NCBI GenBank assembly: GCA_029266945.1
Contig: JARIED010000007.1
Location: 24,925 to 88,924 of the forward strand
DNA length: 64,000 nt
Source of the DNA: Slackia sp.
Lineage (GTDB): Bacteria > Actinomycetota > Coriobacteriia > Coriobacteriales > Eggerthellaceae
Reading direction: 5' to 3'
The notes beneath the pieces are model-generated. The model was given only the letters and a program-made list of their open reading frames with translations. It made no database searches and had not been told where the DNA came from. Of this stretch, positions 26,589 to 35,784 are shown piece by piece. Both the position numbers and the translations under genes were made by a program. Each line of letters opens with the position of its first letter. Positions within the stretch are counted from its first letter, which is position 1.

Positions 26589-28451
26589 ATGTGCGGATTC
26601 GTCGGATTCACCGGTGATATCGAAAACAGGCAGCAGGTCCTGCAGGCCATGATGGATCGCATCGTGCATCGCGGTCCCGACATGGGCGATGCGTTTCTGG
26701 CCGATAACGTGGCCATGGGCTTCCGTCGCCTGTCCATCCTCGATCTGACCGAGGCGGGCTCGCAGCCCATGAGCAACGCCGACGGTAGCGTGGTGATCAC
26801 GTTCAACGGCGAAATCTACAATTTCCAGGAGCTGCGCCGCGAACTCGAGGCCAAAGGCTACGAGTTCCATTGCGACGCCGACACCGAGTCGCTCCTTCAC
26901 GGCTACGAAGAGTGGGGCGAGGGCATCGTCGACCGCCTGCGCGGCATGTATGCGTTCGTCATCTGGGATAAGAAGAAGAACCGCCTGTTCGGTGCGCGCG
27001 ATATCTTCGGCATCAAGCCGTTTTATTACTGCACCACTGCCCAGGGCGACCTGCTTTACGGCAGCGAAATCAAGAGTTTCCTCGAGCATCCCGGCTTCGT
27101 GAAGGCCGTGAACAAGCAGGCTCTGCGCCCGTATCTGACCATGCAGTTCCCCGCGACGGACGAGACGTTCTTCGAGGGCGTCTTCAAGCTGCCGGCGGCG
27201 CATTGCTTCACGTACGACCTGGCCACGCGCACGATGGACGTGCGCCGTTACTGGGATGCCGATTTCTCCGACGATGATTCCAAGACCTTCGACCAGTACG
27301 TCGAGGAATGCGACCAGGTGGTTCACGAGAGCGTGGCGGCCCATCGCATCGCCGACGTGAAGGTGGGTTCGTTCCTTTCGGGCGGCGTCGATTCCAGCTA
27401 TATCGCCGCATGCCTGATGCCCGACAATACGTTCTCGGTGGGCTTCGACTACAAGGACTTCAACGAGACCAATTACGCGGCCGAGCTTTCCGACAAGCTG
27501 GGCATCAAGAATTTCCGCAAGATGGTAACGGCCGACGAGTTCTTCGAGATGCTGCCCCAGATCCAGTACCATATGGACGAGCCTCAGTCGAATTTGTCCA
27601 GCGTGCCGCTGTGGTTCTTGGCCCAGCTGGCATCCGAGCAGGTCACGGTCGTGCTTTCGGGCGAAGGCGCCGACGAGTTGTTCGCGGGCTACGCCTACTA
27701 CGAAGACGTGCCCTCGCTGGCCAGGTTCAAGCGCATCGTGCCGCGCTGCATCCGCCGCGGCCTGGGCAAGTTCGTTGCGGACAAGTCGTATTTCAAGGGC
27801 CGCAACTTCCTGTTGAAGGCCGCCGAAATGCCCGAGAAGTGGTTCACGGGCCAGGCGTTCATCTACCGTCCCGACGAAATCGACGACGTGGTGAAGCCCG
27901 ATTACGCCAAGGGTCCCGACGCGTTCGAGCTGTGCGCTCCGGTGTATGACCGCGTGCAGAACTTCTGCGACCTGTCCAAGCGCCAGTATCTCGACATGAA
28001 CATGTGGCTGCCGGGCGACATCCTGCTTAAGGCCGACAAGATGTGCATGGCTCATTCGCTCGAGCTTCGCGTGCCCTTCCTGGACAAGAAGGTCATGGAG
28101 TTCGCCCAGCACATTCCTGCGCGCTATCGCGTTAACGAGAACGGCAACAAGCAGGTGCTGCGCCATGCGGCCAACCGCGTGCTGCCCGACGAGTGGGCCA
28201 CGCGTCCCAAGAAGGGCTTCCCGGTGCCGATCAAGTTCTGGCTGCGCGAGCAGAAGTACTACGACTACGTGAAAGAGTACTTCACTGCACCGTGGGCCGA
28301 GGAGTTCTTCGACACGAAGAAGCTCATGGCCATGCTGGACGACCACTTCGAGGGCCGCGCGCTCAACCATCGCAAGATTTACACCACGTTGACCTTCCTG
28401 ATCTGGTACAAGCGTTACTTCGTGGACGAGAAGGGCCCTGTAGCCGCATAA
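26589..28451 (+). CDS. asnB: Glutamine-hydrolysing asparagine synthetase
   Basis: A 620-residue class II glutamine amidotransferase. Cys2 in MCGFVGFTG is the catalytic nucleophile after Met removal. RIVHRGPDMGD and NGEIYNFQELR belong to the glutaminase domain, and SGGVDSSYIAAC is the PP-loop of the synthetase domain, with LSGEGADELFAGYAYY. It may make free asparagine, but family members such as AsnH and B. subtilis AsnB amidate peptidoglycan (D-Asp cross-bridge or meso-DAP), and the neighbours make that role worth considering. It is flanked by its own terminators, so it is monocistronic. Confidence 0.93.
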   Translation: MCGFVGFTGDIENRQQVLQAMMDRIVHRGPDMGDAFLADNVAMGFRRLSILDLTEAGSQPMSNADGSVVITFNGEIYNFQELRRELEAKGYEFHCDADTESLLHGYEEWGEGIVDRLRGMYAFVIWDKKKNRLFGARDIFGIKPFYYCTTAQGDLLYGSEIKSFLEHPGFVKAVNKQALRPYLTMQFPATDETFFEGVFKLPAAHCFTYDLATRTMDVRRYWDADFSDDDSKTFDQYVEECDQVVHESVAAHRIADVKVGSFLSGGVDSSYIAACLMPDNTFSVGFDYKDFNETNYAAELSDKLGIKNFRKMVTADEFFEMLPQIQYHMDEPQSNLSSVPLWFLAQLASEQVTVVLSGEGADELFAGYAYYEDVPSLARFKRIVPRCIRRGLGKFVADKSYFKGRNFLLKAAEMPEKWFTGQAFIYRPDEIDDVVKPDYAKGPDAFELCAPVYDRVQNFCDLSKRQYLDMNMWLPGDILLKADKMCMAHSLELRVPFLDKKVMEFAQHIPARYRVNENGNKQVLRHAANRVLPDEWATRPKKGFPVPIKFWLREQKYYDYVKEYFTAPWAEEFFDTKKLMAMLDDHFEGRALNHRKIYTTLTFLIWYKRYFVDEKGPVAA

Positions 28452-28502
28452 GGCGTTTCGGCGCCGCGCCCGTCGCGATATTTCGGCAAAGCCCAGGAAA
28501 TG

Positions 28503-28542
28503 AAAAGACCGAACCGCGCATTCGTGCGGTTCGGTCTTTTTT
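28503..28542. terminator. Bidirectional terminator after asnB
   Basis: A perfect 15-bp stem, AAAAGACCGAACCGC with GCGGTTCGGTCTTTT, followed by TT. It also has a T-run on the minus strand and serves the convergent small gene at 28606. Confidence 0.93.
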
Positions 28543-28605
28543 GCGTTATGCCTGCTCGGCAGCTTGTTTGAATGAAGGCGTATCGGAAGGCGGGCGCCGT
28601 TGCTC

Positions 28606-28887
28606 CTACTTGAACCCGCGGACGATGCGCTTTTTGGGCTTGTGCTCGGCCGGCTCGCGGAAGTCGAGCTGCATCTGATGGTCCGAGCGCGCCTCGTCGG
28701 CCTTTTTCGCCTCGATTGCATCGATCTGCCAGGCTACGGCTTCGTTTCCGTAGGACTGCAGCATGCACATGCGCGCGTCGTGCATGTTCTGCTTGGAGCC
28801 TGCGCGATGGGTGCTTTCGAATTCGAACACGCCCGAGACCTGCGTGGATCCGTTGGGCGATTTGTAGTGGGCGATATAGGTGGGCAT
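28606..28887 (-). CDS. Hypothetical 93-residue protein
   Basis: A small soluble protein starting MPTYIAHYKSPNGSTQVSGV, ending with a basic PKKRIVRGFK. The N-terminal half looks like a single beta-rich domain (TYIAHY, VFEFESTHRAGSKQN), the rest charged and helical. GGAGACC precedes the ATG and codon use matches the neighbours. It lies 57 bp downstream of the MurE-type gene on the same strand and is probably in its operon. I do not recognise a family. Confidence 0.7.
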   Translation of the reverse strand: MPTYIAHYKSPNGSTQVSGVFEFESTHRAGSKQNMHDARMCMLQSYGNEAVAWQIDAIEAKKADEARSDHQMQLDFREPAEHKPKKRIVRGFK

Positions 28888-28944
28888 CGGTCTCCTTCCG
28901 GTGGTGCGTGGGCGGGCGGCGCCGCGGTTGCGGCTCGCGGGCGC

Positions 28945-30453
28945 TTAGGCGTTCAGGATTTCGCGGGCGAGCGCCAGGTCGCTTTTGATTTCGGGGTAGT
29001 CGTCGCCTCGATGCTGGGTGGTTTCGTCGCCTTTCGCCAGCAGCAGCACGACGGCCTCTTCGTCGCCGGCGGCCTCGAACGCGCGGGCCACGGCCGCTTC
29101 CCGGTCATAGATTTCCTCGTGCGCCACGCCCGTGGGGGTATTGGCCGCAAGCTCGGCGCAGATATCTTCGACACGTTCGTGAGCAGGGTCTTCTTCGGTG
29201 TAGATGATCAGGTCGGCATAACGGCCTGCAACGCGGGGCAGGCATTCGCGGCGCTCGACCGCCTTGCCGCCCGGCGCGCCGAAGACGGCGATCACCTTGC
29301 GTCCTGGGTATTCCTTGGCCACGGACGAGAACAGGGTTTCGAACGAAAGCTCGTTGTGGGCGTAGTCGACGATGCAGACCGTGCGGCCGTCGGCGGAGGC
29401 TACGAGCTCCATGCGGCCGGGCACGCGCACGTGCGCAAGGCCCGTAGCGATCGCGTCGAAGCTTACGCCCGCAAGGCGCGCCATAGCGATGGCCGCCAGG
29501 GCGTTGGACACGTTGAAGGCGCCCGCCATGCCGAGCGTCATGGCATGGGCTTCGCCCTCGGCTTCGACCGTGAAGGAAATGCCGCGCTCGGAGGCGACGA
29601 TGTCGCGCGCCAGATAGTCGGCCTGCATGTCGTCGTTTCGGTCGAGCGCGAATGTGACCAGGTATTTCGCGGATTTCGCGGCCTCAAGAACGCAATCGGC
29701 GTGGTCGGAGTCGAGGTTCACTACGGCGGTCTCGCACTGCTCGAAGATGCGCAGTTTCGAAGAGAAGTAGTCTTCGAAATCGGCGTGCTCGACAGGAGAG
29801 ATGTGGTCGCGGCCGATGTTGAGGAAGCACGCGGTGTTCAGATGCAGTCCGAGTACGCGGTCGTATTTCAGGCCGTGGCTCGATACTTCCATCACCATGA
29901 TTTCGCGCCCCGCGTCTTCGGTGTTGCGCAGGTGGCGCCACAGTTCAGGAGCTTCGGGCGTGGTGTTGCGGCTTTCGTAGCGCTCGACGCCGTCGTCGGT
30001 TTCGATCGAACCAAGGATGGATGTCTCGACGGCCGCGGCGGTGAAGATGGAACGCAGCATGTAGGCCGTGGTGGATTTGCCCTTCGTGCCCGTGATGCCG
30101 ATGATGTTCAGGCGCTTGTCGGGCTTGCCGTAGGCCTCGGCGGCCACGAGCGCCATGGTTCGGCGCACGTCGTCCGCGACGATGCGAGGCGTGCCGTCGC
30201 CCTCTTGCGCGACGGCACCGGCGAGCGTTTCGTCGCACAGGTACGCCGCAGCGCCCGCATCGATTGCCGATGCGAGGAACTCGGGCTTGAACGAGACGCC
30301 CTTGCAGACGAACAGGCATCCCGGCGCGGCTTCGCGCGAATCGACCGTCATGCCGCTGACCTGCGCGTCGTCGCCTTCGAGGCGTGCCGCGCATCCTGCT
30401 GCATTCAGCAGTTCGACGAGGTATTTCAGCGAAAGAGAGGGCAGGGTGCTCAT
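28945..30453 (-). CDS. murE: Mur ligase, MurE-type UDP-MurNAc-tripeptide synthetase
   Basis: A 502-residue Mur ligase. N-terminal UDP-MurNAc-binding domain with MTVDSREAAPGCLFVCKG, ATP loop GITGTKGKSTTAYML, TTPEAPELWR, the carbamylatable Lys in YFSSKLRIF and C-terminal domain III. The position that in meso-diaminopimelate-adding enzymes reads DNPR is here EEDPAHE, closer to the D(D/N)P(N/A) form of lysine-adding enzymes. It adds the third residue of the stem peptide, probably lysine or ornithine rather than meso-DAP. It is away from a dcw cluster, so a second MurE copy elsewhere in the genome is possible. Confidence 0.85.
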   Translation of the reverse strand: MSTLPSLSLKYLVELLNAAGCAARLEGDDAQVSGMTVDSREAAPGCLFVCKGVSFKPEFLASAIDAGAAAYLCDETLAGAVAQEGDGTPRIVADDVRRTMALVAAEAYGKPDKRLNIIGITGTKGKSTTAYMLRSIFTAAAVETSILGSIETDDGVERYESRNTTPEAPELWRHLRNTEDAGREIMVMEVSSHGLKYDRVLGLHLNTACFLNIGRDHISPVEHADFEDYFSSKLRIFEQCETAVVNLDSDHADCVLEAAKSAKYLVTFALDRNDDMQADYLARDIVASERGISFTVEAEGEAHAMTLGMAGAFNVSNALAAIAMARLAGVSFDAIATGLAHVRVPGRMELVASADGRTVCIVDYAHNELSFETLFSSVAKEYPGRKVIAVFGAPGGKAVERRECLPRVAGRYADLIIYTEEDPAHERVEDICAELAANTPTGVAHEEIYDREAAVARAFEAAGDEEAVVLLLAKGDETTQHRGDDYPEIKSDLALAREILNA

Positions 30454-30744
30454 GGGAATCCTTTGATTGCTGGTCGTGCTTAAAAGGCCGCCTTCGCGAC
30501 CGATCGGTTGCTATAGCTTAGCCGAAGCGGTCTAACGGGAGCGTTCGAGGCGAAAGATTCCATGTGTTCGCCCATGTCCGAGACATTGCCGAAAGCTCGG
30601 TCCGCGGTTTGACGATATTCTTACGGCCGTCAGGGGCGCGCACGTTCGGTTGTATACTTATGCGTGATTTTCCTTGCGGCGATTGCGCCGCGCGGCGCCT
30701 GCTGCGGCGGGCGGCTCTGTTCCGATTTTCGATGGGAGCGCCTT

Positions 30745-31236
30745 ATGCGGCCTTTGCCTCAAAACCAGTTGAATCCCAAGGTGAAAAGCGTTTGGCGCAT
30801 CGGCGACACGCTGTGGGTCACTGCGACGTACCTGGTGTGCGCGTTCACGTTTTTCATCGTGGCCACGAGCGATTCGACGGCGGGTTGGGCCTGGATGGTC
30901 GTCGCGGCCATGACGGCGGCCTGGGCGGTCGCGTTGGTCGTGGCGGTGGTCGTCATGCCGCCCCTGCGCTATATGCGCTGGCGCTACGAAGTTGGCGAAA
31001 ACGAGCTCGACATCGCAAAAGGCATCATCTGGCGCACGCGGTCGGTGATTCCGTTCGTGCGCGTTCAGAACACCGACACTAGGCAAGGGCCCGTGCTGCG
31101 CGCGTTCGGCCTGGCTAGCGTGACCGTGTCCACGGCTGCGGGCGAACACGTGATCCCGGGTCTCGCGTTCGAGGAGGCCGACGTGCTGCGCGACCGCATT
31201 GCTACGCAGGCGCGCCTTGCGCAGGAGGACGTGTAG
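30745..31236 (+). CDS. Bacterial PH domain membrane protein (YdbS-like)
   Basis: A 163-residue protein with two N-terminal transmembrane segments (TLWVTATYLVCAFTFFIVA and WAWMVVAAMTAAWAVALVVA) and a C-terminal bPH2 domain (LDIAKGIIWRTRSVIPFVRVQ ... LASVTVSTAAGEH). ATG 30745 follows GGGAG. A longer in-frame region upstream lacks a ribosome site. It is followed 3 bp later by the YdbT-like gene, the usual YdbS-YdbT arrangement. In B. subtilis these proteins contribute to antimicrobial peptide resistance. Confidence 0.87.
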   Translation: MRPLPQNQLNPKVKSVWRIGDTLWVTATYLVCAFTFFIVATSDSTAGWAWMVVAAMTAAWAVALVVAVVVMPPLRYMRWRYEVGENELDIAKGIIWRTRSVIPFVRVQNTDTRQGPVLRAFGLASVTVSTAAGEHVIPGLAFEEADVLRDRIATQARLAQEDV

Positions 31237-31239
31237 GCC

Positions 31240-33357
31240 ATGGACGATTCTCGCATCACGCAATCCGATCGGGCCTGGCCCGACGACGCGTTCCGGGCCG
31301 TCGAAGGGGAACAGGCCCCCATGCCCTCCCGGACGCCCCTGAGCGCCGAATGGCAGGCGTATCGCGACGCGCTGGTTTCGTATGCGCGCGCAGGGGCGGT
31401 TGCGCTTCCGCCGAACGACGCCCGCAACGCCGTTCCCGTGTCGCTGCGCCCTGGCAGGCATTCCGTGCATCATTCATATATATGGCTCGGCGGGCTCTCT
31501 GTCGTGGGCACTATCGTGCTCATCATGCTCGTCTCTTCGGTCGGCTCCATCATGTCGATGATCGAAGGCGGCCTTCCTGCGGTCATCGCGCTGGCAATGT
31601 CTGCGGGCGTCGGGCTGCTTACGGCCGCGGTCGTGGGCGCCGTGGTATTCGTTGCGCAGTGGCTTGCCTGGAAAAACCTCAGCTACGAGCTCAGCGCGAC
31701 GGGGTTTTCCCTGTTCTCGGGCATTATCAATAAAAAGCGCCGACACGTGCCGTATCGGCGCATCCAATCGGTCAATCAGCAGGCGGGCGTGCTGCAGCGC
31801 GTGCTGGGCATCTGCGACGTGAAGATCGACACGGCGGGCGGCGCCGCCAACAAAGCCGTCACGCTTCGCTATGTGCGCACCGCAGAAGCCGAGGCGCTGC
31901 GTTCCGAGCTGTTCCGTCGCAAGAAAGTGCTGCTGGCGGGTGGCACGCTCGATGAATTCGGAACGGCGTACGTGAACGGCGCGGTGGTTCCCTCGGCGTG
32001 GATGCTCGCCTGCGCCGGCGGCGATGCGCGTGCTGTGAAGATCGCATTCGGCGCCGACCCCGCTACGGTTGACGTGCCTCTTGATCGGGCATGCGTCGCG
32101 ACGGGCGTCAGGGCGTCCTCTCAGGGCAACGTGCTCGACGGCGCGGACGAGATCCTCAACGACATGCGCGGCGTGTTCGGCGGCCAAGAGGTGGCCACGG
32201 GCGCCGTTGCCTACGAGGCGGGTTTGAGCAATAAAGAGCTGCTTTTCGCGGGCCTTTCGGGCGCCGCGGGGCGCTTCGGCGTGATCATCGCGGGCATCAT
32301 CGGCCTGGCGGGCACGGTGGCGCAGTTTTTCGAGTCGAATATCGAGGAATGGGTCGAAGGCGCGGTTGCGGGCGTTTCGGCCGACGCCCCGCTGACCGAC
32401 CAGGGCGTCGCGGCGCTGAGCGGCCTGTTCGGTTCGTTCGCGTGGCAGGTGGCGCTGTGGGCCGTCGTGTCGGTTCTGGCCCTCTGGGCGTTTTCCGTCG
32501 TCGGAACCGTCGTTCAGTACGGCGGATTCAAGGTGCGCCGCCGCGAGAGCCGCATCGAGGTCGAGCACGGCCTGCTGCAGCGCACGTTCCACGGCATCGA
32601 CGTCGATCGCGTGCAGACGGTCGTCGTGAAGGAGTCGTTCGTGCGGCGTCTGCTCGGCTATTGCGAGCTTTCGGTGGGCAAAATCGATTCGGTCGCGCAG
32701 GATTCCCAGGATGGGAGCGCATCGGCGCGCGGCATGGTGATTCATCCCTTCGTGAAGACCGCCCGCGTTCCCGAGCTGCTTGAGGGCCTGCTTCCCGAGT
32801 TCTCCGACATGCCCGTTCAGACGGTGCGGCCTGCACCTGTCGCCTTGCGCCGCGCCATCGTGCGCAAGGCGGTCATTCGCAGCACCGTGTTTTGGCTGAC
32901 GGCGTGCGTGGTCGTCGGCAGGGTGGCGCTCGAGGCGGCGCTGCGCGCGGGCGTTCTTGCGATGGAGCCCGGCATGCTCGCTGCTTTGGAGGTCGGCTTC
33001 GCCTCGGTCGTGGCGCTGTGCATCATCGCGATGGCGCTCAACGTGGTCGATGCGATCCTGTGGTACAAGGCGTCGGCTATGGGCTACGACCGTTCGTTCA
33101 TGAGCGTCACCAACGGCGGCCTGTCGAGGCGCACGGCGGTGTTTCCGCGTAAGAAGATCCAGTTCGGATTCGTGAAAACCAATCCGTTCCAGCGAGCGGC
33201 GCATGTTGCCATCGTGAACGCCCGTACGGCCGCAGGCGTCGGCGGCACTACCGAGCAGCTGTGGGACGTGGCCGAAGAAGACGCCGACCGCTGGATGGAA
33301 TGGGTGCGCCCGCGAGGAACGTCCCGCGCGCCCGAAACCGCCGAAGACGTTTCGTAG
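31240..33357 (+). CDS. Multi-PH-domain membrane protein (YdbT-like)
   Basis: A 705-residue integral membrane protein with three bPH2 modules separated by pairs of transmembrane helices: FSLFSGIINKKRRHVPYRRIQ, then IEVEHGLLQRTFHGIDVDRV, then LSRRTAVFPRKKIQFGFVKT. Each has the family pattern of a turn followed by a basic PxRxIQ-type strand. The ATG follows GGAGG inside the end of the preceding gene. Likely works with the YdbS-like protein as an envelope complex. The molecular role is unresolved in the family. Confidence 0.87.
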   Translation: MDDSRITQSDRAWPDDAFRAVEGEQAPMPSRTPLSAEWQAYRDALVSYARAGAVALPPNDARNAVPVSLRPGRHSVHHSYIWLGGLSVVGTIVLIMLVSSVGSIMSMIEGGLPAVIALAMSAGVGLLTAAVVGAVVFVAQWLAWKNLSYELSATGFSLFSGIINKKRRHVPYRRIQSVNQQAGVLQRVLGICDVKIDTAGGAANKAVTLRYVRTAEAEALRSELFRRKKVLLAGGTLDEFGTAYVNGAVVPSAWMLACAGGDARAVKIAFGADPATVDVPLDRACVATGVRASSQGNVLDGADEILNDMRGVFGGQEVATGAVAYEAGLSNKELLFAGLSGAAGRFGVIIAGIIGLAGTVAQFFESNIEEWVEGAVAGVSADAPLTDQGVAALSGLFGSFAWQVALWAVVSVLALWAFSVVGTVVQYGGFKVRRRESRIEVEHGLLQRTFHGIDVDRVQTVVVKESFVRRLLGYCELSVGKIDSVAQDSQDGSASARGMVIHPFVKTARVPELLEGLLPEFSDMPVQTVRPAPVALRRAIVRKAVIRSTVFWLTACVVVGRVALEAALRAGVLAMEPGMLAALEVGFASVVALCIIAMALNVVDAILWYKASAMGYDRSFMSVTNGGLSRRTAVFPRKKIQFGFVKTNPFQRAAHVAIVNARTAAGVGGTTEQLWDVAEEDADRWMEWVRPRGTSRAPETAEDVS

Positions 33358-33518
33358 AAAGCGCTTCGTCGAGGCGGATCGAACGCCGTCGCGCCGTTTT
33401 TGCATTCCGAGGCTCGTTTTCGGGGAGAAAAACCCCACATCGGGGCCTTGCGTGATGGATTGGTAACGCACGCCGAGCCAATGCTGCGGCTGCGGTGCCC
33501 CATGCTAGAATGTCGGCC

Positions 33519-34358
33519 ATGGATACTACGACAAAGAACACCACCACCGCCGACGGCGCGTCTTGTGCGACCGCCGCGGCGTCGGGCGAGGCCGCGGCCT
33601 GCGCCTCTTCCGCATCCCACGCGTGGGAAATTTCCAATTTCAAGAAGTCGCGCGCGGAAGAAAAGGCCGAAAAACGGGCCTCCAAGTGCCCCGACCCGAC
33701 GGCCGGCGCGCCGCGTTCGAAGAAGAACGTGCGCGACTACACGGTGGGCGAGGAAATCGCCAATTCCATCTCGCACGGCATCGGCGCCGCGCTCGCCGTG
33801 GCGGCCATCCCCATCTGCGTCGTGGCGGCCGTTTCCCACGGCGGCGGCGTGGCCTTGGCGGCGGCGTTGATCTACACCATTTCGATGCTGCTCGAATACG
33901 TCGCCTCCACGCTCTATCACGCGCTGGTTCCCATTCCCGCCAAAAAGGTGTTCAAGGTCATCGATCATTCGGCGATCTACCTGTTCATCGCGGGCAGCTA
34001 CACGCCCTTCTGCCTGATTACGCTGGCCGATTCCAACGGCATGCTGCTATGCCTGGCTGTGTGGGCGCTGGCCATCGTGGGCGTGGCGCTCGAAGCGTTC
34101 TGGGTGTTCCGCCCGCGCTGGATTTCCGCGGTCATCTATCTGCTTTTGGGCTGGTGCGTGGTCGGCTTCCTGCCGCCGCTGATCGCCAGCTTGCCGTTCC
34201 CCGGCCTCATGCTGCTGCTGGCGGGCGGCATTTGCTACAGCATCGGCTGCATCTTCTACGTGTTGAAGAAGATTCCCTACATGCACACCGTGTTCCACGT
34301 GTGGGTGTTTGCGGGCAGCGTGCTGCAGTTCCTTTCTATCGTGTTGTACGTGCTGTAA
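33519..34358 (+). CDS. Hemolysin III family membrane protein (TrhA/YqfA type)
   Basis: PAQR-like protein with seven transmembrane helices. Conserved polar residues: YTVGEEIANSISHGIGA, SxLYHAL-type STLYHAL, DHSAIYLFIAGSYTP, and the C-terminal HTVFHVWVFAGS. A roughly 60-residue N-terminal extension is rich in Ala, Thr, Ser, Cys and Lys, and looks disordered. The start is uncertain: ATGs at 33495, 33510 and 33519 have no strong ribosome site. Family function relates to membrane homeostasis. Hemolysis itself is not established for most members. Confidence 0.87.
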   Translation: MDTTTKNTTTADGASCATAAASGEAAACASSASHAWEISNFKKSRAEEKAEKRASKCPDPTAGAPRSKKNVRDYTVGEEIANSISHGIGAALAVAAIPICVVAAVSHGGGVALAAALIYTISMLLEYVASTLYHALVPIPAKKVFKVIDHSAIYLFIAGSYTPFCLITLADSNGMLLCLAVWALAIVGVALEAFWVFRPRWISAVIYLLLGWCVVGFLPPLIASLPFPGLMLLLAGGICYSIGCIFYVLKKIPYMHTVFHVWVFAGSVLQFLSIVLYVL

Positions 34359-34416
34359 GCGCGTGTGTTTATCCGCCTGGTAGGCGGCGAGCTTGAAAAG
34401 GTTGTGACATATCCCC

Positions 34417-35745
34417 ATGGACGTCGGCATAAGCATTCTGGTCACGTTCGTTCTCATCCTGGTGAACGGGTATTTTTCCGCATCGGAGATGGCCCTGGTC
34501 AACGCACGCAGGGTCGTTCTTCAGAAGGAGGCGGAGGAGGGCTCCAAGAAGGCGGCTACCGCCCTTGAGCTGGCCTCCGATTCCGACCGCTTCCTGGCAA
34601 CCATCCAGGTCGCGATCACGTTGGTAGGATTTTTCGCCTCGGCCGCCGCGGCGACGAATCTTTCCGATCCGCTGGCCCAGTGGATGTCGTCGTTCGGCAT
34701 CGATTGGCTGGCCTTCGCGGCGCCTGCTCTGGCTCCCGTCCTGATCACGTTGATCGTGTCGTATTTCAGCATCGTCATCGGCGAGCTCGTGCCTAAGCGC
34801 ATCGCGCTTGCGTCGGCCGAATCGGTCTCCAAGACCGTCGCCGGTCCCTTGAAGGTGTTCCAGAAGGTCGCGAGCCCCATCGTGCGCTTCACGGCCGCTT
34901 CTGCGAACCTGATCGCCCGCCTGATGGGCGTGAAGAGCGCCGACGAGCGCCAGGAGGTCTCCGAGGAAGAGATTCGCTACATCGTGGCCGATAACGAAGA
35001 GCTCGACGACGACGAGAAGCGCATGATCCACGAGGTGCTCGACCTGGGCGACGCCACGGCCGAAGACGCCATGACCCCGCGCGTCGACGTGATCGCCGCC
35101 GAAGACACCGAAACGGTGCGCCAGGTACTCGACCGCATGCGCGGCACCGGCTACTCGCGCCTCCCCGTCTATAATGACGACCTCGATAACGTCGTGGGCG
35201 TCGTTCGCTACAAGGACCTGATCAATCCGCTGCTCGATGGCAAAGGGACCGACACGGTCGACCAGTACATGGCGGAGGCGGGCTTCGTGCCTGAAAGCAA
35301 GGCGCTGCTGCCCTTGCTCAACGAGATGCAAACGAATCGTCAACAGATGGCGATCATTGTCGACGAGTACGGCGGAACAGCCGGTTTAATTACCATCGAA
35401 GACATCGTGGAAGAGATCGTCGGCGAAATCGTCGACGAGACCGACTTCGGCGAAAACGAGCACGTCACGCGCCTGTCCGACAACGAATGGCTCGCCGCGG
35501 GCTCGATTCCGTGCGACGAGGCCGTCGAGCTGGGATGGCCCGTGAAGGAAGACGAAAGCTACGAGACCGTCGTGGGCTGGCTGATGGACAGGTTCGACCG
35601 CGTGCCTCAGCTGGGCGACGAGTTCGCCGTCGACGGATACGTGTTCAAGGTCCAGCAGATGCGCCGCCGCCGCGTTTCTCAGCTGCGCGTCACGCGCACG
35701 TCCGACGCCGCGAAGCAGGAGGAGCAGCCGCTGGAGACGGAATAA
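34417..35745 (+). CDS. CNNM/CorC-type protein with CBS domains (TlyC-like)
   Basis: A 442-residue protein in the order: CNNM transmembrane domain with NGYFSASEMALVNARR and a conserved GELVPKRIAL, cystathionine beta-synthase pair (AMTPRVDVIAAEDTETV; GTGYSRLPVYNDDLDNVVGV; QMAIIVDEYGGTAGLITIED), and C-terminal CorC_HlyC domain. This architecture is tied to divalent-cation (Mg2+/Co2+) extrusion, older names being hemolysin C. It follows the hemolysin III gene in the same direction after 58 bp. Confidence 0.9.
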   Translation: MDVGISILVTFVLILVNGYFSASEMALVNARRVVLQKEAEEGSKKAATALELASDSDRFLATIQVAITLVGFFASAAAATNLSDPLAQWMSSFGIDWLAFAAPALAPVLITLIVSYFSIVIGELVPKRIALASAESVSKTVAGPLKVFQKVASPIVRFTAASANLIARLMGVKSADERQEVSEEEIRYIVADNEELDDDEKRMIHEVLDLGDATAEDAMTPRVDVIAAEDTETVRQVLDRMRGTGYSRLPVYNDDLDNVVGVVRYKDLINPLLDGKGTDTVDQYMAEAGFVPESKALLPLLNEMQTNRQQMAIIVDEYGGTAGLITIEDIVEEIVGEIVDETDFGENEHVTRLSDNEWLAAGSIPCDEAVELGWPVKEDESYETVVGWLMDRFDRVPQLGDEFAVDGYVFKVQQMRRRRVSQLRVTRTSDAAKQEEQPLETE

Positions 35746-35784
35746 TTCGGCAGCACTGACCGCGGAAGAGAGAGGAGGCCGGGT

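Noticed and set aside
24411..28721. A 1436-residue open frame on the minus strand across YqeY, the ATP-grasp gene and asnB
   Set aside because: It is the antisense shadow of clearly coding plus-strand genes with strong family motifs. High GC content makes such long antisense frames common.
34284..34304. TGTTCCACGTGTGGGT inside the hemolysin III gene as a parS site
   Set aside because: Only the left half matches. The right half lacks the AAAC that the consensus needs.
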